The translations under genes and the position numbers were made by a program. From NCBI RefSeq assembly GCF_001422545.1, contig NZ_LMLE01000013.1:54413-118412 (forward strand): a DNA stretch of 64,000 bases, written 5' to 3'. Of the stretch, positions 1-8,764 are shown piece by piece. This stretch comes from Pedobacter sp. Leaf41 (GTDB lineage: Bacteria; Bacteroidota; Bacteroidia; Sphingobacteriales; Sphingobacteriaceae). A model generated the notes under the pieces. It saw only the letters and a program-made list of their open reading frames with translations. It did not search any database and had not been told where the DNA came from. Each line of letters begins with the position of its first letter. Position 1 is the first letter of the stretch.

Positions 1-378
1 AATAGCGTAAGCATGATTAATATCGGCCTCTTCAATCAATCGATCGGCTTGCGAATAGGTATTTGCAACCATCCAGATGATTACGGAAACTCCGGTGACC
101 ATTACAGTAAGAATGATATTTAAAACTACATTGTTCTTTCTCGCAAGCTGGGGCATAAAGCAAAAATTAATCAGTAAGAAACTGATATAAAGAATGCTTA
201 TTTTGAAAATTTCTGGCAAGAAGAAATTAGTTAATCTACTGTATTCCAAATGATTTTCGATAAAACGATAAGCGTTTGCAGTGCCATAACTTGTGGACGT
301 ACATATGCCAATTAGTGCCAGAACGTAAAGTGCTGTCGAAATCCAAAATTCCAGTTGATTGATGCTTTTAGTTTTCAT
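1..378 (-). CDS. N-terminal part of a multi-pass membrane protein (cut by window edge)
   Basis: An open frame runs on the minus strand from an ATG at 378 off the left edge, giving 126 residues without a stop. An in-frame ATG at 408 would add ten residues; I prefer 378 because hydrophobic sequence begins soon after it. The visible part has three hydrophobic helices at about residues 9-30, 52-75 and 82-105, then a charged segment. This layout resembles the membrane sensor part of Bacteroidota LytS-type histidine kinases, but no catalytic motif is in the window, so the function is open. The rest of the gene lies to the left. Confidence 0.6.
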   Translation of the reverse strand, partial: MKTKSINQLEFWISTALYVLALIGICTSTSYGTANAYRFIENHLEYSRLTNFFLPEIFKISILYISFLLINFCFMPQLARKNNVVLNIILTVMVTGVSVIIWMVANTYSQADRLIEEADINHAYAI

Positions 379-408
379 TGTCGTGTCTTCGCCAGAAAGA
401 ATAATCAT

Positions 409-645
409 AATGTGTTGTAGTTTATACCACAATGTTACTAACTCTTCTCACTTCAATTTTTTAAAATGTGATGGATGGGGGTAAAAATGTGATGAACTAT
501 TTACGTTGTACGTTTTACGTGGAAAGTTATACGTAATGCGTTTTAAATTGGGCGATTTGGCTTTTAAATCTAAAACTTATTACGTACAACTTACAACACT
601 TTATTATCTTCGGCATTCCAACTTCACTTAAAATTTAGAACGCAA
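409..645. other. Intergenic region with degenerate ACGT-rich repeats
   Basis: This spacer lies between the divergent truncated membrane gene and the ArsC-like gene. From about 500 to 600 it carries several short TACGT/TTACGT-type words in both orientations, so an imperfect inverted arrangement is visible. A 21-base stretch at 546-566 closely resembles one at 35343-35363. A TATCTTCG element at 605-612 is a weak promoter candidate for the gene at 646. Confidence 0.4.
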
Positions 646-993
646 ATGATTGTTTACGGAATCCCAAATTGTAATACAGTAAAAAAATCACTCGATTGGT
701 TAAAGGCTCATCAAATTGATTTCGAATTTCATGATTTCAAAAAGAAAGGAATCAATGCCGAAAAGCTAAATTCTTGGAGCAATACTTTCGGTTGGGAAAC
801 GGTGTTGAATAGAAAAGGATTAACCTGGAAAAAATTGTCGAAAGAAGAACAAACTGCGATTGATACGCAAGATAAGGCGATCGCCTATCTAATGGAAAAT
901 ACCAGCGCAATTAAACGCCCGATTATAGAGAAAGACGGTAAAGCAATATTAATTTCTTTTGATGAGGATCGCTATGAGCAAACACTTGGCTAA
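646..993 (+). CDS. ArsC/Spx-family (YffB-like) thioredoxin-fold protein
   Basis: The 115-residue protein starts with the family hallmark YGIPNCNTVKK, placing the single redox cysteine at residue 9. A conserved RP dipeptide lies near residue 91 (AIKRPI), followed by a short C-terminal strand. Length and layout match the ArsC/YffB/Spx family of glutaredoxin-like proteins. The lack of a second cysteine in a CXXC arrangement argues for the YffB-like branch rather than a classical thioredoxin-linked arsenate reductase. No arsenic resistance genes are nearby, so a housekeeping or regulatory redox role is more likely than arsenate reduction. Confidence 0.85.
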   Translation: MIVYGIPNCNTVKKSLDWLKAHQIDFEFHDFKKKGINAEKLNSWSNTFGWETVLNRKGLTWKKLSKEEQTAIDTQDKAIAYLMENTSAIKRPIIEKDGKAILISFDEDRYEQTLG

Positions 994-1049
994 TCCAGTT
1001 GTTATAGTGTTAAAGTTTGTTAAATAAAGCTTTGAAACATTTTAATACT

Positions 1050-1057
1050 TACTTTTG
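1050..1057 (+). promoter_or_regulatory. Bacteroidota -7 promoter element TACTTTTG
   Basis: It matches the Bacteroidota consensus TAnnTTTG and ends four bases before the ATG at 1062. The transcript should therefore be leaderless or nearly so. A typical upstream -33 TTG was not clear. Confidence 0.5.
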
Positions 1058-1061
1058 ATAT

Positions 1062-1802
1062 ATGTATAAGCTGATTATTTTTCTTTTAATTGCCCTTCCT
1101 ATTGGTGTTTTTGCGCAAACTGTTACCACTGGTACTGTATTCGATTACAATAAAAAATCGCTCACTTTACCCGGTGTTTCTGTTAGAAATTTAAATAGCA
1201 AAAAAGTAACCACCACCTCAAGTACGGGTAAGTACACCATTCCTGCTTCTGTAGGAGATTTGATTGAGTTTTCTGCCGTTGGTTACCATACCGATACTCT
1301 TTACTTAACCAGCTTGTTGAATAGAAGCATTTATCTTCCGGTAAAATCGACCAGCCTAATGGATGTTGATGTAAAAGGGGTGAGAATGAATAGCCAGATT
1401 ACAGATGCAAAAGACCCATTGGCAGAAAAATACACGCTACTTAATACCGGCGGTAATTTAGGTAGAAAGCGCATGAAAGATAAAGTTGGTGGTCTAAATC
1501 TGAATCTTGGTTACGGAAAATACAAGCGGGAGCAAAGAAAAGAAGCCGAGTTAGAAGAGAAAGAAATGTACCAGGAAGAAATTGACGCTGGATTTAGTGA
1601 GAAAACAATTACCGATTTAACAAAGCTTCAAGGCGAAGATCTCAAACATTTTATGATCATTTATAGGCCGTCAATAGAGTCTGTTAAAGCAGAACGACCT
1701 TTCAGATATGATTATCACATCTCAAAAGCCTTTGTTGCTTGGCAAAAATTAACTCCTCAACAAAGAAAACTACAAGATTTGCCGAAGTTAAAGCCAAATT
1801 AG
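1062..1802 (+). CDS. Secreted protein with carboxypeptidase-regulatory-like domain
   Basis: The 246-residue protein has a Sec signal peptide (residues 1-19, ending VFAQ). Residues about 22-95 form a CarboxypepD_reg-like beta sandwich, recognised by the TGTVFD start, the PGVSVRNL segment and the GKYTIPA turn that introduces a GDLIEFSAVGY strand. The remainder is charged and predicted helical, with no enzyme motif. Such domains are common in Bacteroidota at the N-terminus of TonB receptors, but no plug or barrel follows here, so this is a stand-alone periplasmic or surface protein of unknown role. A strong terminator follows it. Confidence 0.75.
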   Translation: MYKLIIFLLIALPIGVFAQTVTTGTVFDYNKKSLTLPGVSVRNLNSKKVTTTSSTGKYTIPASVGDLIEFSAVGYHTDTLYLTSLLNRSIYLPVKSTSLMDVDVKGVRMNSQITDAKDPLAEKYTLLNTGGNLGRKRMKDKVGGLNLNLGYGKYKREQRKEAELEEKEMYQEEIDAGFSEKTITDLTKLQGEDLKHFMIIYRPSIESVKAERPFRYDYHISKAFVAWQKLTPQQRKLQDLPKLKPN

Positions 1803-1830
1803 TTCGATAATACTTTCATGTATCAATATT

Positions 1831-1867
1831 ATAACCACATATAGCGCTATATGTGGTTATTTTTTAT
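1831..1867 (+). terminator. Rho-independent terminator (perfect palindrome)
   Basis: Positions 1831-1860 form a perfect 15-bp inverted repeat (left arm ATAACCACATATAGC) with no unpaired centre, followed directly by a T-run. It ends the gene at 1062-1802, and the same T-run leads into the promoter region of the M1 peptidase. Confidence 0.85.
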
Positions 1868-1898
1868 CTTTACGATCAAATAACAACTTATTAAACTC

Positions 1899-3872
1899 AT
1901 GAAAATTAATAAATTATTCACTTTGTGTGTTGTTTGTTGCGCTTTTGTTATTTCGGCAAATGCTCAGCAAACCGCTCCTGCCACAAATTACAATCCTGCT
2001 GAAGCTTTCGGGCCTTTGTTTTACACTCAAAACGGAAACGAGTTTCGTTCAGCAATGGGAATCCCAGGGCCAAAGTATTGGCAAAATCGCGTTGATTATA
2101 ACATTACAGCCAATTTGGACGAAGCAAAAAGTTTGATTACCGGAACAGTTACCATAACCTATAAAAATAACAGTCCGGATAAGTTACCGTATTTATGGTT
2201 ACAATTAGATCAGAACACATTTAAGGAAGATTCTCGTGGCAAACAAGTTACTCCAGCCCGTAGTCGGTATGGTGCCCAAGGCGAAAAATTTGACGGAGGT
2301 TACAAGATTCAAAATGTAAGTGTATCTCAAAAAGCTGCGGCAGTAAAGTTCACTTCTATTGTTGAAGACACCCGTATGCAGATTCGTTTGGATCAGCCGA
2401 TGGCTGCCAATGGCGATGTGGTAACTATTAAAATGGACTATTCTTATACTGTTCCGAAAGAAGGATCGGATAGAACTGGTCATTTAACTACTAAAAACGG
2501 CGAGATTTATGCCATTGCACAATGGTTTCCACGCATGTGTGTTTACGATGATGTAATTGGCTGGAATACTTTACCATATTGGGGCGGTGGAGAATTTTAC
2601 TGCGAATATGGCGATATTACTATGGCTTTAACAGCACCAGCAAGCCACATTTTAATGGCGTCTGGAGAACTCTTAAACCCACAAGAAGTTTTTACAGCAC
2701 AACAATTGCAAAGATGGAATGCTGCAAAAAATAGCGATGCAACAGTTCACATCCGTTCTGAGGCAGAGGTTACCGATCCTAAATCTCGTCCGGCGAAAGA
2801 TAAATTAACCTGGAAGTTTAGAATTTTAAATGCCCGCGACGCGGCCTGGGCTTCATCAAAAGCTTTTGTTTTAGATGCTGCTCGTATCAACTTACCAAGT
2901 GGAAAAAAATCATTAGCGGTTTCTGCGCAACCTGTAGAAAGTAATGGAGCTGATGGTTATGGCCGCGGGGTAGAATATGTTAAAGCCAGTATCGAACATT
3001 ATTCTAAACAATGGTTCGAATATCCTTATCCAATGGCAGTTAACGTTGCTACAAATATTGGTGGTATGGAGTATCCAGGGATTGTTTTTTGTGGTTGGAA
3101 GGCTAAAAAAGGCAGTGCCTGGGGCGTAATCGATCACGAATTTGGTCATACCTGGTTCCCGATGATTGTTGGGTCAAACGAACGCAAATTCGGTTGGATG
3201 GATGAAGGTTTCAATACTTTTATCAACGGCATTTCGGCTAAAAACTTCAATAATGGAGAATATATTGGCCGCCCAACTAACATGAATTTTATAGGAAAAA
3301 GCTACATTGGTAATCCTAAGTATGAAAATATTATGCAAATGCCTGATGGAATGACAGAGGCTAATATTGGCATTAACTTATACTCTAAACCAGGATGGGG
3401 ACTAGATATTTTGAGAAATGAGATTTTAGGTGAGGACCGATTCGATTATGCGTTTCGTCAATACATTAAAAACTGGGCTTACAAGCACCCAACTCCTTAT
3501 GATTTTTTCCGCTCGATGGAAAATGCTGCAGGAGAGGATTTAGCTTGGTTCTGGAGAAGTTGGTTTTTAAATAGCTGGAAAATGGATCAGGCCATTGGTT
3601 CGGTTGAGGAAATTAAACAAGATGGAAACTTATCAGGATATTCTATCCGTGTAAATAATTTGGAAAAAATGCCAATGCCAATTATCCTTCAGGTAGAAAC
3701 TAAAAGTGGTAAGAAAAGTATTGTAAAAGTACCTGTTGATGTTTGGATGAAAAATACCTCGTGGTTGGTGCGGTTCCCAACCACTGAAGAAATAGTATCA
3801 GTTACCTTAGATCCAAATAAGGTTTTACCAGATTCGAATCCTGACAATAATACCTGGACCGCAGGAAAGTAA
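1899..3872 (+). CDS. M1-family zinc metallopeptidase (aminopeptidase N-like), secreted
   Basis: The 657-residue protein has a signal peptide (residues 1-22, ending SANA). The gluzincin motif HEFGH is at residues 413-417 and the third zinc ligand Glu436 lies nineteen residues after His417, as required for HEXXH-X18-E. The substrate-binding GAMEN-type motif appears as GGMEYPG at about 388-394. The N-terminal half is the beta-rich saddle domain of M1 enzymes. It probably trims N-terminal residues from peptides in the periplasm or at the surface. It is a single gene between two terminators, with a TATCTTTA element at 1865-1872 as its probable promoter. Confidence 0.92.
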   Translation: MKINKLFTLCVVCCAFVISANAQQTAPATNYNPAEAFGPLFYTQNGNEFRSAMGIPGPKYWQNRVDYNITANLDEAKSLITGTVTITYKNNSPDKLPYLWLQLDQNTFKEDSRGKQVTPARSRYGAQGEKFDGGYKIQNVSVSQKAAAVKFTSIVEDTRMQIRLDQPMAANGDVVTIKMDYSYTVPKEGSDRTGHLTTKNGEIYAIAQWFPRMCVYDDVIGWNTLPYWGGGEFYCEYGDITMALTAPASHILMASGELLNPQEVFTAQQLQRWNAAKNSDATVHIRSEAEVTDPKSRPAKDKLTWKFRILNARDAAWASSKAFVLDAARINLPSGKKSLAVSAQPVESNGADGYGRGVEYVKASIEHYSKQWFEYPYPMAVNVATNIGGMEYPGIVFCGWKAKKGSAWGVIDHEFGHTWFPMIVGSNERKFGWMDEGFNTFINGISAKNFNNGEYIGRPTNMNFIGKSYIGNPKYENIMQMPDGMTEANIGINLYSKPGWGLDILRNEILGEDRFDYAFRQYIKNWAYKHPTPYDFFRSMENAAGEDLAWFWRSWFLNSWKMDQAIGSVEEIKQDGNLSGYSIRVNNLEKMPMPIILQVETKSGKKSIVKVPVDVWMKNTSWLVRFPTTEEIVSVTLDPNKVLPDSNPDNNTWTAGK

Positions 3873-3885
3873 TATTCAGTTTTCG

Positions 3886-3920
3886 AAAGCCCTTAAATGC
3901 AAATTTAAGGGCTTTTATTT
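3886..3920 (+). terminator. Rho-independent terminator
   Basis: A 13-bp perfect stem (3886-3898 with 3903-3915) closes a GCAA tetraloop of the stable GNRA type and runs into T-rich sequence. It ends the M1 peptidase gene and lies only a few bases before the next start codon. Confidence 0.88.
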
Positions 3921-3922
3921 TT

Positions 3923-4534
3923 ATGGTGATGAATAAAAAAGAGAACGTTTTTCAAGTTTATAATAAAATTGCTGATTGGTTTGCGGAAAACAGACCTCGT
4001 AATTTAATGGAGAAACCTTATCTGGATACAGTTATTGAGTTGATACCAAAGGGTGCAAGCCTGCTAGATTTAGGCTGTGGAAACGGAAAACCCATTATGG
4101 AATATTTCCTGCAATCAGGGTTTATGGTAACAGGTGTTGATGCAAGTGAAAAAATGTTGACATTGGCTAAACAAAATTTTCCGGCAGAAGAATTTCTCTT
4201 TCAAGATATGCGCAAGCTTAAACTTGAAACCAGATTTAATGCAATTATTGCCTGGAATAGTTTTTTTCATTTACCAGCGGAGGATCAGCCGAAAATGTTT
4301 GAGATATTTGCCAATCATCTCCTTCCAAATGGAATAATTTTATTTACCTCGGGCACAAAAAGAGGAGAGGCGTGGGGAATAAATGGTGGCGAAAATCTTT
4401 TCCATGCTTCGCTCGATACCGACGAATACCATAACTTGCTGGTTAAAAACCAATTTAAAATTTTAAATCAAACCGTAAATGATCCTTCATGCGGCAATGC
4501 AACGGTTTGGCTCGCACAATTTAATCCGCAATAG
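3923..4534 (+). CDS. Class I SAM-dependent methyltransferase
   Basis: The 203-residue protein has the Rossmann motif I LDLGCGNG at about residues 48-55, an acidic residue closing strand 2 (VTGVDAS, about 74-80) and the later motif IIAWNSFFHL. The architecture is that of small Methyltransf_11/25 enzymes that methylate a small molecule or protein; the substrate cannot be read from sequence. The start at 3923 gives MVMNKK; the ATG at 3929 is equally possible. The start lies directly behind a terminator stem, so the leader must be short. The VF530-like gene follows after 25 bases. Confidence 0.85.
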   Translation: MVMNKKENVFQVYNKIADWFAENRPRNLMEKPYLDTVIELIPKGASLLDLGCGNGKPIMEYFLQSGFMVTGVDASEKMLTLAKQNFPAEEFLFQDMRKLKLETRFNAIIAWNSFFHLPAEDQPKMFEIFANHLLPNGIILFTSGTKRGEAWGINGGENLFHASLDTDEYHNLLVKNQFKILNQTVNDPSCGNATVWLAQFNPQ

Positions 4535-4548
4535 TTTTATAATTTATT

Positions 4549-4556
4549 TAGCTTTG
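4549..4556 (+). promoter_or_regulatory. Bacteroidota -7 promoter element TAGCTTTG
   Basis: It matches TAnnTTTG and ends three bases before the ATG at 4560. This supports that ATG as the true start and implies a leaderless transcript. Confidence 0.5.
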
Positions 4557-4559
4557 TAC

Positions 4560-4781
4560 ATGGTCGATCAACAGAAAAATAATCCTCTTCACGGAATCAC
4601 TCTTGAGAAAATCGTAACTGATTTGCAGGCGCATTATGGGTGGGAGCAGTTAGGGTCGCTAATTAGAATCGACTGTTTTAACAACAATCAAAGCATTAAA
4701 TCAAGCCTCAACTTTTTGCGTAGAATGTCTTGGGCTCGTAAAAAAGTCGAAGATTTGTTTTTAGATACTTTTCATAAATAG
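4560..4781 (+). CDS. VF530-family small DNA-binding-like protein
   Basis: The 73-residue protein carries the VF530 (DUF2132) pattern: NPLHGITLEKIVTDLQAHYG near the N-terminus, then LGSLIRIDCF and SSLNFLRRMSWARKKVE. The frame can be extended upstream to 4479, but those residues overlap the methyltransferase gene and look unlike the family. The ATG at 4560 gives the usual family length and sits just behind a TAGCTTTG element. The family adopts a compact helical fold with proposed DNA binding; its cellular role is not established. Confidence 0.85.
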   Translation: MVDQQKNNPLHGITLEKIVTDLQAHYGWEQLGSLIRIDCFNNNQSIKSSLNFLRRMSWARKKVEDLFLDTFHK

Positions 4782-4784
4782 CAC

Positions 4785-5765
4785 TTACTCATATGCTTTT
4801 TGCAATCCTTTTCTCAAATCAAACAACAGCCATTGTTTGCTGGTAACTTCTTCCTTTTTCGTTTTCAATAGCTCCAGAAAGTCTTTAACACCAAGCTCTT
4901 CATTTCCATTACCATGGATAAGCACAATACTTCCATTATTTGCTTGTTGTCCTTTTGCTAACCAGGCATCGCTTCCAATTGGGATTAAACCATAAGCTTC
5001 AATTTTTTGCACAATACTTCTATCAGAAACTAAACCTGGAAAACGGAAAAAAATAGAAGGTGTCAGCCCGTTTTTGAGCATGAGTTTTTCATTCTCTAAA
5101 ACCTCTGTATCCAGGTCGGTACCAGGTGCAAGTAGAAAGTTTTCGGCCAAAGGAAGGTTATTTACATCATGATTATAAGAATGATTTATCCAGGTGATAT
5201 CTAAGTCTTTTTGGTTGACCAAATCTTTCAGCCAATTTAGGTCGTCCTGGTGTTTTAACATCCATTTCCCCGAAACCGAAATGGCCAGAGGCGCTGGCTG
5301 TTCTATCTTTTTAAATTCATCAAATACCGATTGAAAAATAATTCTGTCTAAGGGTTTGTGAGAGGGACAAAGGTCAATCGTTAATGTTATTCCTTGTTCT
5401 CTTGGTAGGGCATTATCGATGCCTGCATCTTGTATTTGAAAATCTTTCGCGGCAGCCGCTGTTAAAGATTTTACGTATGGGCTGGTTTTAAATTCGGTTA
5501 AGATCTGTGCCCATGGTGTTCTACTTATAACATAATTTGAAGCGCGGTCAACTTTGCTATCAAGCGTCTGCGGATTAACAAGCAATAAATATTGTTGCCC
5601 ATCATTCTCAAAATTCCGAATGCCAATTAGTTTTTCAGTACCCTTATTCGCAACAAGATAATCTAATTTGTATTTCTTAATCGATTTAAAGTTTTGACCC
5701 AAACTCGAACTGGTGCTGAGAAGAAGAACAGAAATAATGAAATAAAAGAACCTGAAGCGTTTCAT
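4785..5765 (-). CDS. Secreted polysaccharide deacetylase (NodB-like)
   Basis: The 326-residue protein has a signal peptide (residues 1-23, ending SLGQ). NodB motifs are visible: TIDLCPS with the metal or base aspartate at about 131, HSYNH with metal histidines at about 195 and 199, RFPG near 241, and LIHG near 284. Motif 1 is TIDLCPS rather than TFDDGPS, so only one of the two usual aspartates is kept and the group is divergent. It probably removes acetyl groups from a cell-wall or exopolysaccharide sugar. It is the last of three minus-strand envelope genes but is separated from the GT39/GtrA pair by a small plus-strand gene. Confidence 0.82.
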   Translation of the reverse strand: MKRFRFFYFIISVLLLSTSSSLGQNFKSIKKYKLDYLVANKGTEKLIGIRNFENDGQQYLLLVNPQTLDSKVDRASNYVISRTPWAQILTEFKTSPYVKSLTAAAAKDFQIQDAGIDNALPREQGITLTIDLCPSHKPLDRIIFQSVFDEFKKIEQPAPLAISVSGKWMLKHQDDLNWLKDLVNQKDLDITWINHSYNHDVNNLPLAENFLLAPGTDLDTEVLENEKLMLKNGLTPSIFFRFPGLVSDRSIVQKIEAYGLIPIGSDAWLAKGQQANNGSIVLIHGNGNEELGVKDFLELLKTKKEEVTSKQWLLFDLRKGLQKAYE

Positions 5766-5825
5766 CTTTTGCTTATTTAAAATCTTTCTAATTTAATGCA
5801 AAAATTTTATCTTTACCACATCGCC

Positions 5826-5948
5826 ATGAACAAAGAAAAACTAAAATTATGGTTTAAGCGTGTGGGCTTAATCGGGTTTTTATTCTTCCTGATAAAAGGA
5901 TTAATCTGGCTAGTGGTATTCTATTTTATCGGCAAAAACGTTACCTAA
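5826..5948 (+). CDS. Small single-pass membrane protein (40 aa)
   Basis: An ATG at 5826 opens a 40-codon frame ending with TAA at 5946-5948. The peptide has a basic N-terminus (MNKEKLKLWFKR) followed by one long hydrophobic helix from about residue 14 to 35 and a short polar tail. A TATCTTTA promoter-like element lies at 5808-5815, ten bases upstream. The gene is on the strand opposite its neighbours and its last eight bases overlap the end of the GtrA gene. The orderly composition and promoter suggest a real small protein; its function is unknown. Confidence 0.6.
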   Translation: MNKEKLKLWFKRVGLIGFLFFLIKGLIWLVVFYFIGKNVT

Positions 5949-6321
5949 AAGTAAACATCAGGTTGGCGATAAAATTCCAAACAAAAACAATCGCGATAGC
6001 AAAAAACTTAGCCACGTAAAAGTTTGTGCCGTTTTTACGTTGATGGAAAAGATATATAATACCGGTATTTAATGCCAATCCGATTATACTTACCACAGTA
6101 AATTTGCTAAACTCGGTTCCCCAGTGGATGTTGGTGCTTTGAAAAGTCCAAACGCGATTAATTAAATAATTGTTGGTTACAGCGAAAATGAAACCTAGCG
6201 CATTGGCCACGTATTTATTTATTTTAATTTTCTCTTTGCAAAGCCAGGTCACGCCGAAATCAATTGCCATTCCAAGCAAGCCCGTTACACCAAATTTCAG
6301 AATGCGAAAAAATAACTCCAT
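5941..6321 (-). CDS. GtrA-family membrane protein
   Basis: The 126-residue protein has four predicted membrane helices and the GtrA signature: FGVTGLLGMAIDFG at the start, then NALGFIFAVTNNYLINRVWTF. GtrA proteins are thought to move or position undecaprenyl-linked sugars across the inner membrane for later glycosyl transfer. It starts one base after the stop of the GT39 glycosyltransferase gene, so the two are certainly co-transcribed. This fits a lipid-linked sugar flippase feeding a polyprenol-dependent glycosyltransferase. The target glycan is not indicated. Confidence 0.88.
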   Translation of the reverse strand: MELFFRILKFGVTGLLGMAIDFGVTWLCKEKIKINKYVANALGFIFAVTNNYLINRVWTFQSTNIHWGTEFSKFTVVSIIGLALNTGIIYLFHQRKNGTNFYVAKFFAIAIVFVWNFIANLMFTFR

Positions 6322-6322
6322 G

Positions 6323-7963
6323 CTATTGTATTCTTACCAGATAAAAACGTTCTAAAACCTGAGGGCGTGTTTTAGCATTAATAAACTTTCCCGTCAGTTT
6401 TGTGATGTGAAAGTATTCAAATGATTTGAGGATTTGCGTATTGTAATCCTTTTTCAATCGCTCCATTTCTGGCTCCCAAACATAGATCACCATGTTCTTA
6501 TCCCTCTTATGCTTGTTCAATGTCTCAAAATCCCAAAAATACTGGGGCTCTCCATTCGCATAGAAATCGAAAGAGTAAGCATCAGGATACATCAATACTG
6601 CTGGTTTAGCATTCGGGTGGTTTTCCTTTAACCAAATGCCCGCTTCCATTCCCGATTCATATTTGAGTAAAGCAGGATAAAAGAAACCTGAAAGAAAAAT
6701 CATCAAGCTGATAGAAATCATGCTACTTCTGGCAATGATGGTTTCAATTTTTAATCCTCTAAAAAATAATACGGATAAAAATAGCAAAACACTTAGCATC
6801 GCGTTTGCAACAGAGAAGTATTCGAATTTGAAAAATATCGAAACGCAGATTAATATCACTACAATTAAAACTGCCAAAACCGTTTGAGCGATGAAAAATA
6901 TTTTCAGACTTTTCCCTTCTAGTTTCTGTAAATACAGAGCGGTGATCACGGCAAATTGCGGTAAAATAATCAATATATAATGCGGTAATTGAAATTTGGA
7001 CAGTGAAAATAGCAGAAAAGTGATGGCCGCACTTGTCCAGATTATAATGCTTTCTGGCGGCAAAGTAACTCTGTTTTTCTTTTTGAAAAGATTAATTACC
7101 GCAGTATAAAGTAAGATAGACCAAGGTAAAAAAGCCCAAATGGTGGTGTGCAAGAAAAATGATATATCGCCTTTGCCTTTTATTGGTCCGTTATTAAAAA
7201 AGCGACCAAACTGACTGTCCCAGAAAAAGAATTTTAATCCTGAAACTCCGGTTTTTCCAAATACAATTTTTTCTGGATGCAAATCAAACTGAACATACAA
7301 GGTGTAAAGTTCGGGAATAATAAAAACTAGAATTAGCACTATCGCAAGCCACCATTTCAGTTTTAATAACTCTTTATATTGTTTGGTGATGACCCAATAA
7401 AGGATAAAACCACCAAAAACCGGAATCAAAACAAAGATTCCTTTGATCATAATGGCGCATGCTGCGAAGAATGAACCTAAAACGATATGCCAGAAAGACC
7501 CTGATTGCGCTTTGTAATAATGGTAAATGGCTGCCAAAGTAAATGTTGTAATGTAAACTTCGGCCCTTACATCAAAAGTTGATATTAAGATGTGTAAAGA
7601 ACTTAGAAAGATTAACGCACTTATTAAGCCCGTTTTATGGTTATAAATATCTTTCGCCAACTTATACAGATAACCGGCTCCAAGCAACCCAAACAAAAAC
7701 GAAGGCAGCTTATAAGCAAAGGCATTTATGCCGAGAATTTTGAAAGAGGCTGCTGCCAGCCAAAAAGTTAAATGTGGTTTGTCAAGCCAATCTGCACCAC
7801 GAACGTAAATGTTAATCCAATCATTACGCAAAACCATATTTTTGGCTATTGATGCATATAGCGCAGAATCTGGTTCCATAATCCCACCAAAGAGTGCCAG
7901 CGAACTGATTACAGTAATAATTCCGATTAGAATTTTATATAGCTTGATGTCTTTCAATTTCAT
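6323..7963 (-). CDS. GT39-family membrane glycosyltransferase (ArnT/PMT-like)
   Basis: The 546-residue protein has about twelve hydrophobic helices. The first periplasmic loop holds the GT-C acidic pair in the context EPDSALYASIA (about residues 30-40), followed by the DWLDKPHLTFW segment typical of ArnT/PMT enzymes. Such enzymes transfer a sugar from a polyprenyl phosphate to a protein or lipid acceptor on the periplasmic side. The C-terminal soluble part (about 440-546) contains a periplasmic-looking domain. It is translationally adjacent to GtrA. Donor and acceptor are unknown; lipid A modification is one possibility. Confidence 0.85.
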   Translation of the reverse strand: MKLKDIKLYKILIGIITVISSLALFGGIMEPDSALYASIAKNMVLRNDWINIYVRGADWLDKPHLTFWLAAASFKILGINAFAYKLPSFLFGLLGAGYLYKLAKDIYNHKTGLISALIFLSSLHILISTFDVRAEVYITTFTLAAIYHYYKAQSGSFWHIVLGSFFAACAIMIKGIFVLIPVFGGFILYWVITKQYKELLKLKWWLAIVLILVFIIPELYTLYVQFDLHPEKIVFGKTGVSGLKFFFWDSQFGRFFNNGPIKGKGDISFFLHTTIWAFLPWSILLYTAVINLFKKKNRVTLPPESIIIWTSAAITFLLFSLSKFQLPHYILIILPQFAVITALYLQKLEGKSLKIFFIAQTVLAVLIVVILICVSIFFKFEYFSVANAMLSVLLFLSVLFFRGLKIETIIARSSMISISLMIFLSGFFYPALLKYESGMEAGIWLKENHPNAKPAVLMYPDAYSFDFYANGEPQYFWDFETLNKHKRDKNMVIYVWEPEMERLKKDYNTQILKSFEYFHITKLTGKFINAKTRPQVLERFYLVRIQ

Positions 7964-8035
7964 TTACTGAAAGCAAATATGAGTAAAAATAAGTCAATTT
8001 TTTTGAACCTTTAAAGATTAACAAAGCCAAAGCCT

Positions 8036-8043
8036 TATCTTTG
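8036..8043 (+). promoter_or_regulatory. Bacteroidota -7 promoter element TATCTTTG
   Basis: An exact TAnnTTTG match ends four bases before the pdxJ ATG at 8048. Because the pdxJ start is fixed by its conserved N-terminus, a leaderless mRNA is the simplest reading. Confidence 0.6.
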
Positions 8044-8047
8044 TTGC

Positions 8048-8764
8048 ATGACAAAGTTATCGGTAAACATCAATAAAATTGCTACGTTAAGGAACAGTCG
8101 CGGAGGTAATAATCCTGACTTAGTGAAGGTTGCCTTAGATTGTGAACGTTTCGGTGCACAAGGGATTACGGTACATCCACGCCCAGATGAACGCCATATT
8201 CGTTATCAGGATGTTTACGATTTGAAAGCTGTAATTGCCACTGAATTTAATATTGAAGGCAATTGCCGTGAAGATAAATTTGTTGATCTCGTTTTAGCTA
8301 ATAAACCTGCACAAGTTACATTAGTGCCAGATGCCGAAGGACAAATTACTTCTAACCACGGTTGGGATACGATAAAAAATAGGGATTATTTAAAAGAGAT
8401 GGTTTCGGTTTTTCAAAAAGAAGACATTCGCGTTTCCATTTTTGTCGATCCGGTAGTTGAAATGGTTGAGGGAGCTGCAGAAACGGGCACAGATAGAATC
8501 GAATTATACACCGAGGCTTATGCTCATAACTATTACGCTGATAGAGAAAAAGCAATCGTTAACTACATCGCCGCTGCACACCACGCAAATAGATTAGGTT
8601 TAGGAATAAATGCAGGACATGATTTGGATTTGCACAATCTTCATTATTTTGCCCAAAGCATTCCTGGTTTATTGGAAGTTTCTATTGGTCATGCACTCAT
8701 CAGCGATGCGCTTTATTTGGGTTTAGAAACTACAGTTCAAAAATATTTACAACAACTCGCTTAG
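8048..8764 (+). CDS. pdxJ: Pyridoxine 5'-phosphate synthase
   Basis: The 238-residue protein has the usual PdxJ length and start (TKLSVNINKIATLRNSRGG), the GITVHPRPDERHI segment that binds phosphate, the VTLVPDAEGQITS stretch, and the ELYTEAYAH and GINAGHDL motifs late in the TIM barrel. It condenses 1-deoxy-D-xylulose 5-phosphate with 3-amino-2-oxopropyl phosphate to make pyridoxine 5'-phosphate in DXP-dependent vitamin B6 synthesis. No other B6 gene lies near. An imperfect inverted repeat and a heptamer tandem repeat follow before the next gene. Confidence 0.97.
   Translation: MTKLSVNINKIATLRNSRGGNNPDLVKVALDCERFGAQGITVHPRPDERHIRYQDVYDLKAVIATEFNIEGNCREDKFVDLVLANKPAQVTLVPDAEGQITSNHGWDTIKNRDYLKEMVSVFQKEDIRVSIFVDPVVEMVEGAAETGTDRIELYTEAYAHNYYADREKAIVNYIAAAHHANRLGLGINAGHDLDLHNLHYFAQSIPGLLEVSIGHALISDALYLGLETTVQKYLQQLA

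Noticed and set aside
646..993. Arsenate resistance gene arsC
   Set aside because: No second cysteine pair and no ars neighbours; YffB/Spx-like is the safer reading.
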